A stretch of DNA of 64,000 nt from Flavobacterium piscisymbiosum (GCF_020905295.1 NZ_JAJJMM010000001.1:5394001-5458000), one strand, 5' to 3'; shown: positions 18,424 through 27,820, numbered from the stretch's first letter. Program-made: numbers and translations. Notes: generated by a model not told the origin, from the letters alone.

Positions 18424-19254
18424 TTACATAATTTTTACCGAAGTCATACTCAAAGAACCGGCTAACAATTTATCGTTGAATAAACTCAGTTCTTCTGATT
18501 TTTCTTTTAAGCCTAAAGTATACAACAAAGGCAAATAATGATCTGGAGTTGGAATCGCAACCTGAACGGCTTTGCTCATTTTTTCGAAATCTATTAAAGG
18601 CTGAAAATTTCCATCCAATAAATAATTATTTACAGTTTCTCTGGCTTCAATTGCCCAATCAAAACCGTAATTGTCTTTGTCAAAATTCCTGAAATCGACC
18701 AAACGAAGATTGTGAACGATATTCCCGCTGCCAATAATCAAAACTCCTTTTCGACGTAAAGATTGTAGTTTCTGAGCCAACTCAAAATGATATTGTCCTG
18801 ATTTGGTATAATCAATACTCAACTGAATTACAGGAACATTAGCTTCTGGATATAAGTGTTTAATTACACTCCACGCGCCATGATCTAAACCCCAATGTTC
18901 GTCTAAATCGACATTTACGGGTTCTAATATTTTCTTAGTTTCAATAGCCAATTCAGGGCTTCCTTTTGCTGGATATTGTACATCAAATAATGCTTGCGGA
19001 AAACCTCCAAAATCATGGATTGTTCTGGGCATTTGCATCGAAGTTACTTTGGTTCCGTTGGTAAACCAATGCGCCGAAACACATAAAATAGCATTGGGTT
19101 GTGGCAATGTTTTAGCCAAATCGCGAAAACCAGCCACAAACTGATTTTCTTCAATTGCATTCATCGGACTGCCGTGTCCTAAAAATAAAACCGGCATTTT
19201 ATCTGTATTCGAAAACGTAGACGAAATCGAATGTAAATCGTTTAGTGTTGTCAT
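18424..19254 (-). CDS. Extradiol dioxygenase, 4,5-DOPA dioxygenase family (YgiD-like)
   Basis: A 276-residue member of the LigB-type extradiol dioxygenase superfamily, close to YgiD / 4,5-DOPA-extradiol-dioxygenase. Metal-binding and catalytic motifs are visible: LGHGSPM (about 26-32), VSAHWFT, LDHGAWSVIKHLYP (about 123-136) and the late TPDHYLPLLY (about 236-245). YgiD-type enzymes open catechol rings such as L-DOPA using a single metal ion; the true substrate here is unknown. The protein is cytoplasmic with no signal peptide. It is a single gene between two palindromic repeats and shows no link to a catabolic pathway. Confidence 0.88.
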   Translation of the reverse strand: MTTLNDLHSISSTFSNTDKMPVLFLGHGSPMNAIEENQFVAGFRDLAKTLPQPNAILCVSAHWFTNGTKVTSMQMPRTIHDFGGFPQALFDVQYPAKGSPELAIETKKILEPVNVDLDEHWGLDHGAWSVIKHLYPEANVPVIQLSIDYTKSGQYHFELAQKLQSLRRKGVLIIGSGNIVHNLRLVDFRNFDKDNYGFDWAIEARETVNNYLLDGNFQPLIDFEKMSKAVQVAIPTPDHYLPLLYTLGLKEKSEELSLFNDKLLAGSLSMTSVKIM

Positions 19255-19263
19255 TTTAAATAA

Positions 19264-19342
19264 TTATAAACACGAATTTCACAGATTTTCACTAATGCTA
19301 AATCTAAAAAAAATAATTCGTGCTAATTCGTCAAATTAGTGT
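19264..19342. repeat. ACACGAATT imperfect palindrome
   Basis: The left part carries AAACACGAATTTCAC and the right part AATTCGTGCTAATTCG and AATTAGTGTTT, giving a loose inverted repeat. It belongs to the same word family as the stronger palindromes at 41115-41203 and 44097-44180. Confidence 0.4.
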
Positions 19343-19343
19343 T

Positions 19344-20768
19344 TTACTCCTCAAAACTTTCGTCTTTAAATCCTATCAAATATAATTTATTTTTGGCACG
19401 CGTCATAGCGGTATACAACCACCTGATGTAATCGCGATCGATTCCGTTTGGTAAGTAAGGTTGTTCTATAAAAACGGTATTCCATTGCCCACCTTGCGAT
19501 TTGTGACACGTTATGGCATAGGAGAATTTTACTTGTAATCCGTTAAAATATTCGTTTTCTTTTACTTTTTGGAACTTCTTGTATTTTGTGGTTTCACTTT
19601 CATAATCTTTCATCACCTCTTCGTACAAACGATTTGATTCTTCGTAGGTTAAAGATGGAGATTCACTTTTTATAGTATCTAATAACAAAACGGTTTCAAA
19701 CGGTTTTTGATCCGGATAATCGACCATTCTGATCTTTACTTTCGCAAAATTGAATCCATATAATTCTTTGATTCCGAAGAGCTCTAAAACTTCAATAATA
19801 TCTCCGTTGGCAATAAATCCGGCTTCATCGGTTTCTTTTAGCCAGAAATAATTATTCTTTACCACCATCAAAAAATCTCCAACTGAAAGTTCACTTTCTT
19901 TAAACAAAATCCTCGTTCTGATTTGCTCATTGTATTGATTCGCTCTTTTATTCGAACGAACGATAAAAGCTGTATCCTCAATACTGTAATTACTATACGC
20001 CGAGTTTATAGCATCCTGAATATCATAACCATCTGTAAGACGAATAATATCCTTAAATCTCTTTACATCAAATTTAAACTCGGTAATAAAAGTATCTTTT
20101 AGTAATTCACGCAATTCAGTCGCATTGTACAAAATCCCTGAGCTTTCTTCCTGACGCATTACTTCGTCGAGTTCTATATGTTCGATTTCTTTATCGTAAT
20201 GCACAGCAAGTGTTTGTACATCAAGCGCGGGACTTATATCTAAATTTACCGGTGGCAGCTGCGCTGTATCTCCCAAAAGAATCATTTTGCAATTGGTTCC
20301 TGAATATACATACTGAATCAAATCATCCAGAAGTGATCCGTTATCATACAATTTCGAATCTGAATTGCTGTCTGAAATCATCGAAGCCTCATCGACGATA
20401 AAAATGGTGTTTTTATGTTTGTTTACCTGCTTGGTAAAAGCCACGCCTCCACCAGCAGATTTTTTAGGAAAATATATTTTTTTATGAATAGTAAACGCAG
20501 GCGTGTTCGAATAATTGGCAATCACTTTTGCCGCACGACCTGTTGGCGCCAGCAAAACAAACTTTTTATTAATATCTCCCAGATTGTTTACGATTGTCGA
20601 GATCACGGTTGTTTTTCCCGTTCCTGCATATCCTTTCAATACAAAAATCGTTTCGTTATGCGTATCAGTTAGGAAAATAGCAATTTTCTGAAAAAAAATG
20701 TCCTGTTTATAAGTGGGTGCAAAAGGAAATCGTTTTTGTAAAACGCCGTAAAAAAGTGATGAATTCAT
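19344..20768 (-). CDS. RecD-like superfamily 1 DNA helicase
   Basis: I start at ATG 20768 (MNSSLFYGVL), because the longer frame to 20828 runs into an AT-rich repeat. The protein has 474 residues. Walker A is GYAGTGKTT (about residues 46-54), Walker B IFIVDEASM, and motif III LLGDTAQLPPV. The C-terminal UvrD-like part has SYAITCHKSQGGQW and YTAMTRAKNKLYLIGF, the motif V and VI region. This is the pattern of RecD2/Pif1-like helicases that use ATP to unwind DNA 5' to 3'. No RecB/RecC genes lie nearby, so a stand-alone repair role is likely. It is cytoplasmic. Confidence 0.85.
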   Translation of the reverse strand: MNSSLFYGVLQKRFPFAPTYKQDIFFQKIAIFLTDTHNETIFVLKGYAGTGKTTVISTIVNNLGDINKKFVLLAPTGRAAKVIANYSNTPAFTIHKKIYFPKKSAGGGVAFTKQVNKHKNTIFIVDEASMISDSNSDSKLYDNGSLLDDLIQYVYSGTNCKMILLGDTAQLPPVNLDISPALDVQTLAVHYDKEIEHIELDEVMRQEESSGILYNATELRELLKDTFITEFKFDVKRFKDIIRLTDGYDIQDAINSAYSNYSIEDTAFIVRSNKRANQYNEQIRTRILFKESELSVGDFLMVVKNNYFWLKETDEAGFIANGDIIEVLELFGIKELYGFNFAKVKIRMVDYPDQKPFETVLLLDTIKSESPSLTYEESNRLYEEVMKDYESETTKYKKFQKVKENEYFNGLQVKFSYAITCHKSQGGQWNTVFIEQPYLPNGIDRDYIRWLYTAMTRAKNKLYLIGFKDESFEE

Positions 20769-20825
20769 AGGGAAAAATTGAACTACAAAGAACGGGCTTT
20801 TAAATATCAATTTCAATGTCAAATT

Positions 20826-20901
20826 CAAAAATCAATTACAATGGCAAAAATCAATTGCAATGGCAAAAATCAATTTCAATAGCAAAAATCAATTGCAATA
20901 T
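20826..20901. repeat. Four tandem copies of a 19-bp unit
   Basis: The unit CAAAAATCAATTNCAATGG occurs four times head to tail (starts 20826, 20845, 20864, 20883) with one to three differences between copies. It lies in the gap upstream of the helicase start, so it could affect that gene's expression. Confidence 0.65.
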
Positions 20902-20920
20902 CAATGTCGATTACAAACTT

Positions 20921-21010
20921 TTTTCACCATATAAGTAATGTAAGGGATTTAAGTTTACGTTTTTTGTGCTAAATTAATATGAACTTATATTACTTATATG
21001 GTAAAGAAAA
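20921..21010. repeat. CCATATAA palindromic repeat, copy 2
   Basis: The left arm TTCACCATATAAGTAATGTA and the right arm TTATATTACTTATATGGTAA form an inverted repeat with a central loop containing TTTAAGTTTACG. It is the same family as 9484-9577. No gene is supported in the gap. Confidence 0.55.
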
Positions 21011-21057
21011 TTTAACCGTATTTTAAAATCCAATTAAAACTGTTTTTCGAAATTGCA

Positions 21058-21090
21058 TTTGTAATTGTTCCTTTTTAATTTGTAAGTTTG
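21058..21090 (+). promoter_or_regulatory. Bacteroidota-type promoter of the DUF3822 gene
   Basis: TTTG (21058-21061), a 21-base spacer, then TAAGTTTG (21083-21090) fit the consensus well. The transcript would start near 21096, giving a leader of about 45 bases before ATG 21142. Confidence 0.6.
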
Positions 21091-21141
21091 TAATCGCCTT
21101 AAATTCTTTCTTGTAAAACAGGTAACGAATTGTAAATCAAT

Positions 21142-21963
21142 ATGTCATTGCAAAATACTAACATCACTTCCAAAAATTACAAAAAGCTTTCTATTCAGGT
21201 TTCTCTGAACGGATTTTCATTTTGTTGTTTTGATACTTTAAATGATACGATTACAGCTTTTAACGAAATCAATTTTGATGCTACACAAAAACCATCAAAA
21301 ATTGAAGAATTGTACAGCGCCGCTTTTAAAAAATATCCGGAATTAAAAGAAACTTACGACGAGATTTTAGTCATTCATAACAACAATCTTTCGACTTTTG
21401 TGCCGAGTGCTTTGTTCGACGAAAATTTCTTAGGAAGCTATTTACAATACAACACCAAAGTTTTTGAAACCGACTTTTTTACTTTCGATAAAATTTCAAA
21501 TTACGAAATGAATTCGGTTTACATTCCTTACATCAATATCAATAATTTTTTAATTGATAATGTTGGATCGTTTGATTACAAACATGTCAACAGTATTTTG
21601 GTCGAGAAAATTCTTGAAAGCTCTAAGAACAACGACCAGAAAAAAATGGTAGTCAATTTCAATGCCAATCATTTTGAAGTTATTGTAGTTCAGAATCAGA
21701 AATTGTTATTATTCAATTCGTTTGAATACCAGACTCCGGAAGATTTTCTATACTATATTCTTTTTACAGCCGAACAATTGAGCTTGAACCCTGAAAGTTT
21801 TCCGCTTGAATTGTTAGGTACCATACATCAAAACGATCCGTTTTATGCGATTGCATACAAATACATTCGTCATATTTCATTTTTGGATGTAAGCACATTA
21901 CAACAAAAAAACAGCTACTCAACTGCACAAAATCAAAAACATTATATCTTATTTCAATCATGA
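21142..21963 (+). CDS. DUF3822 family protein
   Basis: A 273-residue soluble protein matching the DUF3822 family of Bacteroidota by its length, layout and place just before rsmD. The N-terminal part has LSIQVSLNGFSFCCFDT, and the middle has the VHNN / LVIHNNNLSTFVP stretch. Such proteins look like distant members of the actin-like ATPase fold, but no catalytic motif is obvious. Its stop overlaps the rsmD start (ATGA), so the two are translated together. That suggests, without proving it, a role connected to rsmD or a shared housekeeping function. Confidence 0.8.
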   Translation: MSLQNTNITSKNYKKLSIQVSLNGFSFCCFDTLNDTITAFNEINFDATQKPSKIEELYSAAFKKYPELKETYDEILVIHNNNLSTFVPSALFDENFLGSYLQYNTKVFETDFFTFDKISNYEMNSVYIPYININNFLIDNVGSFDYKHVNSILVEKILESSKNNDQKKMVVNFNANHFEVIVVQNQKLLLFNSFEYQTPEDFLYYILFTAEQLSLNPESFPLELLGTIHQNDPFYAIAYKYIRHISFLDVSTLQQKNSYSTAQNQKHYILFQS

Positions 21964-22562
21964 GAATCATTTCAGGAAAATACAAAGGACGCCGCATTTT
22001 TCCGCCAAAAAACCTTCCTGTAAGACCTACGACCGACATGAGTAAAGAAGCATTATTTAATGTTTTGAACAATCATTTTAGTTTTGAAGGTTTAAAGGTT
22101 TTGGATTTATTTGCCGGAACAGGAAATATTAGTTTTGAATTCGCTTCACGCGGAAGTGCTCCAATTACCTCAGTAGACGGTGATTTTGGATGCGTAAAAT
22201 TCATCAAACAAGTGTCATCAGAATACGATTTTGATATTGCTGCCACGAAAAGTGATGTCTATAAATTTTTAGACAATTGCAAAACTTCTTATGATATCAT
22301 TTTTGCCGATCCTCCGTACGGATTAGATCAGACTGCATTTGAAAAAATTGTTCTTACGGTTTTCGAAAGAGAATTATTAAACGAAGACGGAATGATGATT
22401 ATTGAGCATTCTAAATACACCAAAATGGAACATTTAAGTAATTTTTCTTTTCAGAAAAATTATGGAGGATCGTTTTTTAGTTTCTTCGAATTAAATTCAA
22501 CCGATGATGAGGAAGAACTGACCATTAAATTGAATAAAGCTACAGAAGACGACGAAGGTTAA
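21960..22562 (+). CDS. rsmD: 16S rRNA (guanine(966)-N2)-methyltransferase
   Basis: RsmD methylates G966 of 16S rRNA within the 30S subunit using S-adenosylmethionine. The 200-residue protein has the N-terminal MRIISGKYKGRRIFPP and VRPTTDMSKEALFNVL typical of RsmD. The SAM loop is VLDLFAGTGNISFEFASRG (about 46-64), and the catalytic motif is FADPPYGL (about 115-122). The start overlaps the upstream stop in an ATGA arrangement. A clear terminator follows. Confidence 0.95.
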   Translation: MRIISGKYKGRRIFPPKNLPVRPTTDMSKEALFNVLNNHFSFEGLKVLDLFAGTGNISFEFASRGSAPITSVDGDFGCVKFIKQVSSEYDFDIAATKSDVYKFLDNCKTSYDIIFADPPYGLDQTAFEKIVLTVFERELLNEDGMMIIEHSKYTKMEHLSNFSFQKNYGGSFFSFFELNSTDDEEELTIKLNKATEDDEG

Positions 22563-22582
22563 TTTTCGTTTTTAAAGCATAA

Positions 22583-22612
22583 AAAAGTCCCTTGAGTTTC
22601 CAAGGGACTTTT
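22583..22612 (+). terminator. Terminator between rsmD and the convergent operon
   Basis: AAAAGTCCCTTG and CAAGGGACTTTT pair around AGTTTC. A-rich and T-rich flanks allow action from both sides; the gene beyond it ends at 22625 on the other strand. Confidence 0.75.
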
Positions 22613-22624
22613 CGTTTTATAATA

Positions 22625-23278
22625 TTAAACTTTTTTTCTTTTTAAATTAAAGTAATAATTAAGACCTAAGCCAAAAGTCCATTTTGTATTAACCCTACTT
22701 TCATTCTCATTAATTCTATTTATCGCTTCTCCTAATTCAACTCCTTGAAGATCTGATATAATACACAAAGAATCAGGATTGTTATCTGATAGATTAAAAT
22801 TATATCCTACTCCAAATCCAAGGGACTGGCTCCAATCCTTCACATTTTTTTTACGATTAGTAATTGATACACCAGAATTATTGTAAGTTGTTAAATTTCC
22901 GTGCGCTTCAATATTCGAAATTGAAAACTTAGGAAGAATGATAAAATAAGAATCGAGTTCATTACTATTACCTAAAATTATTTTAGGGCAAATACTAAAA
23001 TTTACAGAAGTCACTGATCTGGTAAATTCTTCAATAATTGTATTGTTATCATCTCTTTTTGTAAAATTCTCTAAAGCACCAATCATTCCACTAAATTCTA
23101 GTTCTGGCTTCACATACTTATTTAAACGAAACTCTCCACCAGTCTTTAAATTCAAAAAGACTGAACTGGAAAAATTTGTATGAAAAAAAGTTGCAACGCC
23201 AATATATGGCCTAACAATTTGAGCATTTGCACAAATAAAACTAAAAAGGAATAAAATTCCAAACACATTTTTTTTCAT
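22625..23278 (-). CDS. Outer-membrane beta-barrel-like protein
   Basis: A 217-residue protein with a signal peptide (KNVFGILFLFSFICANAQ, cleavage after about 20). The remaining sequence alternates polar and hydrophobic residues, with many aromatic strand ends such as VRPYIGVATFFHT and WTFGLGLNYYFNL, as in small 8-strand outer-membrane barrels. It ends with basic residues after the last strand. It is the third gene of a tight operon, 1 bp after the preceding stop. I do not recognise a specific family. Its partners, a lipoprotein and another barrel-like protein, suggest a shared outer-membrane assembly. Confidence 0.65.
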   Translation of the reverse strand: MKKNVFGILFLFSFICANAQIVRPYIGVATFFHTNFSSSVFLNLKTGGEFRLNKYVKPELEFSGMIGALENFTKRDDNNTIIEEFTRSVTSVNFSICPKIILGNSNELDSYFIILPKFSISNIEAHGNLTTYNNSGVSITNRKKNVKDWSQSLGFGVGYNFNLSDNNPDSLCIISDLQGVELGEAINRINENESRVNTKWTFGLGLNYYFNLKRKKV

Positions 23279-23279
23279 G

Positions 23280-23819
23280 TTACTTACCTATTATCCAGCC
23301 TAAAGTAAAGTTAATTACAGGCACAAATTCGCTCTCATATTTATCAAAATTATATCCAACACCAGCATTCAATCCTAAATTAAAATTTCTACTATAAGTT
23401 CGCTGCAAACCCCAAACCGGAGCAATTGTAAAAGACGAAGTATCCGCTGAAAAATCATTATTACTAGAAATTGATTTAAAATTGTAGATTGCATTTAACG
23501 CAACAAAATTACCTGAATTATGATCCGTTCTTTTTCCTTTAGAATCTCTTTTCTCTAAATTATAATAATGACGGAACTGCTCATTTATATTAGGAAAAAA
23601 TGACCATGAAGATCCTCCATAGTAACTGCTATGATAACCAAATCCTAAACTTAACTCTGAGTACAGGGTATTTTTCTGATCAAAACCGTGTTCATATATA
23701 AAACCTGGTAAAAGAATATTTACCTTGAACAGATTTTTTTCAACTGCTACACTATTATTCTGCGAATAAATCTTTAGTGACCAAAGAAAAATTACAAAGG
23801 CTATATATTTAACTTTCAT
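23280..23819 (-). CDS. Outer-membrane beta-barrel-like protein, paralogue of the 30185-30731 pseudogene
   Basis: 179 residues with a signal peptide (YIAFVIFLWSLKIYSQ). The mature part has strand-like segments, including FKVNILLPGFIYEHGFD, NTLYSELSLGFGYHS, NEQFRHYYNLEKR and a final VINFTLGWIIGK. The same segments occur in the frameshifted copy at 30185-30731, so this is one of a paralogous pair and apparently the intact one. The start is 2 bp after the preceding stop, so the operon is tight. The family is recognisable only as a porin-like barrel; its substrate is unknown. Confidence 0.68.
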   Translation of the reverse strand: MKVKYIAFVIFLWSLKIYSQNNSVAVEKNLFKVNILLPGFIYEHGFDQKNTLYSELSLGFGYHSSYYGGSSWSFFPNINEQFRHYYNLEKRDSKGKRTDHNSGNFVALNAIYNFKSISSNNDFSADTSSFTIAPVWGLQRTYSRNFNLGLNAGVGYNFDKYESEFVPVINFTLGWIIGK

Positions 23820-23821
23820 CG

Positions 23822-25441
23822 TTAATTTCCATTTAGAATCAACCTACGGCCTCTCCACTCGCCATTATGCAATGCTGCACCATAAAGATCTACTGATACA
23901 TTAGAATATTTAGTTGCACCAGACAATCCTTTTAGGTAGTCACCCGCATCATTATATGAGCTTTTCCATGTAAATAAAAAATTAAAATCAAAATAATGAG
24001 TAATTGAATTATCATCATTGCGATTCCATTTTATATTTAATGTTTTAAAAGTAATAGTATTGCTTAATGATGGTGCTTTAACGACATTATATTTTAAAGT
24101 CTCATCTTTTATTTTGTTATTTAAAATAGTTTTATCATAAATAGATGGCAGATTTTTAACAAATAGTTTTGCAATTTCATCTATAGCTTTATTTAACTCT
24201 TTTGCTGATAGTAGATCGTATTGTTCGTTATGTATAAATATTGTTAATCCAGCTTCCGGATCGCCAGTATCAAAAATAAACTTTGGACCTTCAGTTGGCG
24301 TTTTATTAATAATTTTTCCATCAATATTATATTTCACCCCTTTGTATTCAAAAAAAACCGTGTTATAGTTATAAGCTGCTAGATCATACTTTGGTGTATT
24401 AAATTTGTAATCATACTGTACATCATTAACTCCAAGCTCTATAATATCAGCGTATGATTTCTCCCAATAAGATACTCCTAACAATTTTTCTCTTTTTTGA
24501 AGTCTAACACTGCAACCTACTGATGAAAATAAAAAATAATTTTGATTCCAAAAACTAACCTGAACTCTTCTATTATCACTATAATAATCTTCTGCTTTTT
24601 CTGATGCACCAAATATTTTCTCCCAAATACTATTTGCCTCTACATAAGCTATTTCAAGGTTTTGTTTAATTAATTTTGGACTTTCATTTTGCTTAGGAAT
24701 ATACGGAACATGAGGCAAACCGCTACCATAATCTCCATCATATTGCATAAGATTTTGAGAAGCTTTAAGTGGCGCAAATTTAGATATTTCATCGGTAACT
24801 TGAATTATCTCAGAAGAATTCGAAGACTTATTTGTTAAATTTTTATTTGTTTGAATTATTGCCTTTTTCTGAGAAAAATTTAATCTATCTAAATAACTAT
24901 ACAATTTATCCTTATCTTCTTTTTTACAGAAATAAAGCCCAGTCTCAGTATACTTGTACAAGCTATCTCCAACAATTATTTCTCTATCTTCATTTAACAA
25001 ATTGGCTAAGACAGGGTCTGAAATTAACTCATCTTCCAGATCAATATCATCAATTCCTTTTGAGGTAAAACCATATTCTGCATTTCTTTTAGCGATTCTT
25101 GACCTTTTTTGATTTACAAATTTTTGTACTTCTTCAGTATCATCTTTATCAAAAATGGGAGTTAAGGGCTTAAACCCTTTTCGCTGAATACGTCTTACTA
25201 CTTTATTAAAATCATTTTGTTTTTCAGCACTTTCTTGATAAGAGTTAAAAATGCTCTTAAGACTAGCCTTATTTTCAATTTCAACAGTTCCATCTACTAT
25301 TTTAATTTCCTCAATAGCATTATTTTGAGTTGCATTTTTTTCATTTTCTTCGAAATTATTGTCACATGCAAATAGCATTAGACTTATTAACGCTATAGTT
25401 ATACTAGTGCATTTATTTACTGTAAATTTTATATTTTTCAT
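23822..25441 (-). CDS. Large lipoprotein of unknown function
   Basis: A 539-residue lipoprotein. The signal sequence IALISLMLFAC ends in a lipobox with Cys at about residue 26, followed by DNN and then an acidic, Asn/Glu-rich linker. The rest is mixed, with no motif I recognise; residues 60-230 are Lys/Asp-rich and helical, and the C-terminal part contains a TFKTLNIKWNRNDD-type beta region. It is the first gene of a three-gene operon with two beta-barrel-like proteins, so it is probably displayed at the outer membrane with them. A -7 element lies about 150 bp upstream. Confidence 0.65.
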   Translation of the reverse strand: MKNIKFTVNKCTSITIALISLMLFACDNNFEENEKNATQNNAIEEIKIVDGTVEIENKASLKSIFNSYQESAEKQNDFNKVVRRIQRKGFKPLTPIFDKDDTEEVQKFVNQKRSRIAKRNAEYGFTSKGIDDIDLEDELISDPVLANLLNEDREIIVGDSLYKYTETGLYFCKKEDKDKLYSYLDRLNFSQKKAIIQTNKNLTNKSSNSSEIIQVTDEISKFAPLKASQNLMQYDGDYGSGLPHVPYIPKQNESPKLIKQNLEIAYVEANSIWEKIFGASEKAEDYYSDNRRVQVSFWNQNYFLFSSVGCSVRLQKREKLLGVSYWEKSYADIIELGVNDVQYDYKFNTPKYDLAAYNYNTVFFEYKGVKYNIDGKIINKTPTEGPKFIFDTGDPEAGLTIFIHNEQYDLLSAKELNKAIDEIAKLFVKNLPSIYDKTILNNKIKDETLKYNVVKAPSLSNTITFKTLNIKWNRNDDNSITHYFDFNFLFTWKSSYNDAGDYLKGLSGATKYSNVSVDLYGAALHNGEWRGRRLILNGN

Positions 25442-25587
25442 TTATTAAGTTTAAATTAATTGATTTTTTATGTTAATTCTAAAGAGGATTATTCCCATTA
25501 ACAGAATAATCCTAAAATTCTCAAAAATCAATTGTGGAGCACCTTGTTTAAAATTTCTCATAACATATTATCGGTTAGACTAAAAAC

Positions 25588-25595
25588 CAAAAGTA
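25588..25595 (-). promoter_or_regulatory. Candidate -7 element of the lipoprotein operon
   Basis: Read on the minus strand this is TACTTTTG (TAnnTTTG). It would place the transcript start near 25583 with a leader of about 140 bases. No TTG is well placed upstream. The rest of 25442-25729 is AT-rich and holds no gene or repeat that I can support. Confidence 0.3.
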
Positions 25596-25729
25596 ATGTT
25601 AATTTCTACAATAAGTAAGATTTAACTTAAAAAAACAAATATTTAACATAAACTATTCTTATAAAAATTCTTAAATATGAAAAATAAGAGCAAAAAAAGT
25701 CCCATGAATAATTCAAATGATTTCCTTTT

Positions 25730-27820
25730 TTAATTCACCCGACCGGAGTTTTTCTCCATGCTTTTCCCTTTAAATTCGGTTTCTTTTACTTTTCCAAAAG
25801 AATACTTAATTGAAATTGAAATCTCATGTTCATCAACTAAATACCTGGCTTTTGAATTGATATTATTTATAGTAAATACTTCTTCTTCATTAATCTTTTT
25901 AAATACATTATTAAAGTTCAGACTGCAATTCCAATTTTTAAAGAAAGTTTTCGAAAACGACATATCTACAATTGCCCTGGCATTTCTTTCAAAAACACCT
26001 TTGTTTTGTTTTGTAACGCCTCGAAAAGCAAGAACCGCCGTATATCCTTTTGGAAGTTTAAATTCGTTGTTTGAAGATAAAAATACCGCTGAAGCATCTT
26101 CGATCTTCTCTGAAACAAAAACCAAAGAATTGGTTATCGTCCAGAATTTATATGTAAAAGGCAATTCGAAATCGAGAACAAATGCAGATTCCTTATCAAA
26201 ATTAACGTCTTTAAAAGTCATTATATTCAAATCCTTATCAAAGAAAAAACTATTATAAACCGGATCTGTATTTTGATAATAGGTTAGTTTAACCGATTTA
26301 TCGTGATACTGAAATGTTGAAGAAATCTCGTTGACAATCGTAGGATCCAAATTGATATTTCTGGCATACAAAAAATAAGGATTTATATAGGTTGTTCCCT
26401 GACTTAAAGACGAATAATTAGGTCTCGAAATACTCTTGGCATAATTTATACTAATGCTTTTCGTGCTGTCTATTGCGACTGAAAATTGCACTTTCGGAAA
26501 AAAATTAGTGTAGTTTTTATGGATCAAAGGCACTAAATCGGTTTTAAACTTTCCGTTTACATTGGTGTTTTCTACTCTAAAACCAACCGAGAAATCGACT
26601 TTTTTAATCTTTCCGGAAAGCTGACTGTAACCTGCCAGATTTTGCTCTTTAAAATCATAATGACTTATTTCATTTTCACTATTCTCATAATACACTATAT
26701 CCAAATCTGATTTTGAATCTGCGGAAGCATACAATCCACCTATTTCAAATTTCATCTCGTTTTTAAACTTTTTCTCAACATCAATTTTACCAGAAAAAAC
26801 ATTGACCTTAAATTTTTGATCCCGAAGTTGTGCCAACTCAAACTGCGTATTATTATAATTATTTTCGACCTGACTCCACATTCCCTGATCGAAATTAGAG
26901 TATTGAAAACCTGTAAAAACCTGCGTATCTATAGACTTTATCTTTTTGGAATAATTCAAGAATGAGTTTACAAAATTCTTTTTATTTTCATTATCACTAT
27001 ATGTCACAACATTATTTATTACCTCTTTGTTTTTATTATCAGTAATTGTATTGATAGGAAAAAGATCTTTTTGAAGCTTACTATTTATACTCAACGAAAA
27101 ATAATCATCTTCGTTTATTTTGTAAAACAAACTTCCTCCAAAAACAAATTGACGCTTTTTAGAATAAGCAGTTACATCATATTTAGAAGCAATTTCAGCA
27201 TCAGGAATTTGATAATCAATGCTATGATTTTCCCAGGGTTGTAATTTATTATAATTAAAATTAGCTTTCCATTCGATTTTATTCTTTTTGAAACTGGTAT
27301 TAAAACCAAGATAATTGCTGTACTTTTTCTTAAAAGAAGCAACCTCAGAAATCTCTGTCCTAAAACCGTCTTTTTTGTTAAATTTTCGCGTAATTAGAAT
27401 TACAGAACGACCTTCGGCTTCATATTTAGAAGATGGATTCTGGATGATTTCGATCGTTTTAATATCGGCCACAGCCAAAGCATTCAAATCGTTCATTCCT
27501 ACTTTTTGATTGTCGATGTAGATTAAAGGATTTCCGCGGCCAACAACCGAGATACTTTCTTTATCTGAACTTACCTGAACCGTTGGTAATTTCGCTAATA
27601 AATCAACCGTATTCGGGATCGAATTGTAGATAGAATTAGCGACATCCACTTTTATATTTCCGTTTGTATTAGTGAAAGTTTTTTTGTTCTGAGTCACAAC
27701 AACTTCATTAAGTTTATTCGAAATACTGTCTTTTGGCGTTTTATTTTGCGCATATCCAAATAAAGAAAGCAGGAAGAAAAACAAAATCAGGAAAATTTTC
27801 AAGGGCAAATAAAGGTTCAT
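25730..27820 (-). CDS. TonB-dependent-receptor-like outer-membrane protein
   Basis: 696 residues with a signal peptide (FLILFFFLLSLFGYAQ). Residues about 36-150 form a plug-like domain with LNEVVVTQNKK, the VDLLAKLPTVQVSS segment and a NPLIYIDNQKV loop. The rest is a long beta-barrel of the outer-membrane beta-barrel family (PF14905-like), with ASISRPNYSSL-type strand motifs. Unlike many relatives it lacks the N-terminal carboxypeptidase-like domain. The transport substrate is unknown; a short C-terminal tail follows the last strand. It is transcribed divergently from a histidine kinase/response regulator pair that could control it. Confidence 0.82.
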   Translation of the reverse strand: MNLYLPLKIFLILFFFLLSLFGYAQNKTPKDSISNKLNEVVVTQNKKTFTNTNGNIKVDVANSIYNSIPNTVDLLAKLPTVQVSSDKESISVVGRGNPLIYIDNQKVGMNDLNALAVADIKTIEIIQNPSSKYEAEGRSVILITRKFNKKDGFRTEISEVASFKKKYSNYLGFNTSFKKNKIEWKANFNYNKLQPWENHSIDYQIPDAEIASKYDVTAYSKKRQFVFGGSLFYKINEDDYFSLSINSKLQKDLFPINTITDNKNKEVINNVVTYSDNENKKNFVNSFLNYSKKIKSIDTQVFTGFQYSNFDQGMWSQVENNYNNTQFELAQLRDQKFKVNVFSGKIDVEKKFKNEMKFEIGGLYASADSKSDLDIVYYENSENEISHYDFKEQNLAGYSQLSGKIKKVDFSVGFRVENTNVNGKFKTDLVPLIHKNYTNFFPKVQFSVAIDSTKSISINYAKSISRPNYSSLSQGTTYINPYFLYARNINLDPTIVNEISSTFQYHDKSVKLTYYQNTDPVYNSFFFDKDLNIMTFKDVNFDKESAFVLDFELPFTYKFWTITNSLVFVSEKIEDASAVFLSSNNEFKLPKGYTAVLAFRGVTKQNKGVFERNARAIVDMSFSKTFFKNWNCSLNFNNVFKKINEEEVFTINNINSKARYLVDEHEISISIKYSFGKVKETEFKGKSMEKNSGRVN

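Noticed and set aside
25758..26258. Plus-strand 166-residue gene
   Set aside because: It is antisense to the receptor gene, which has a signal peptide, plug and barrel.
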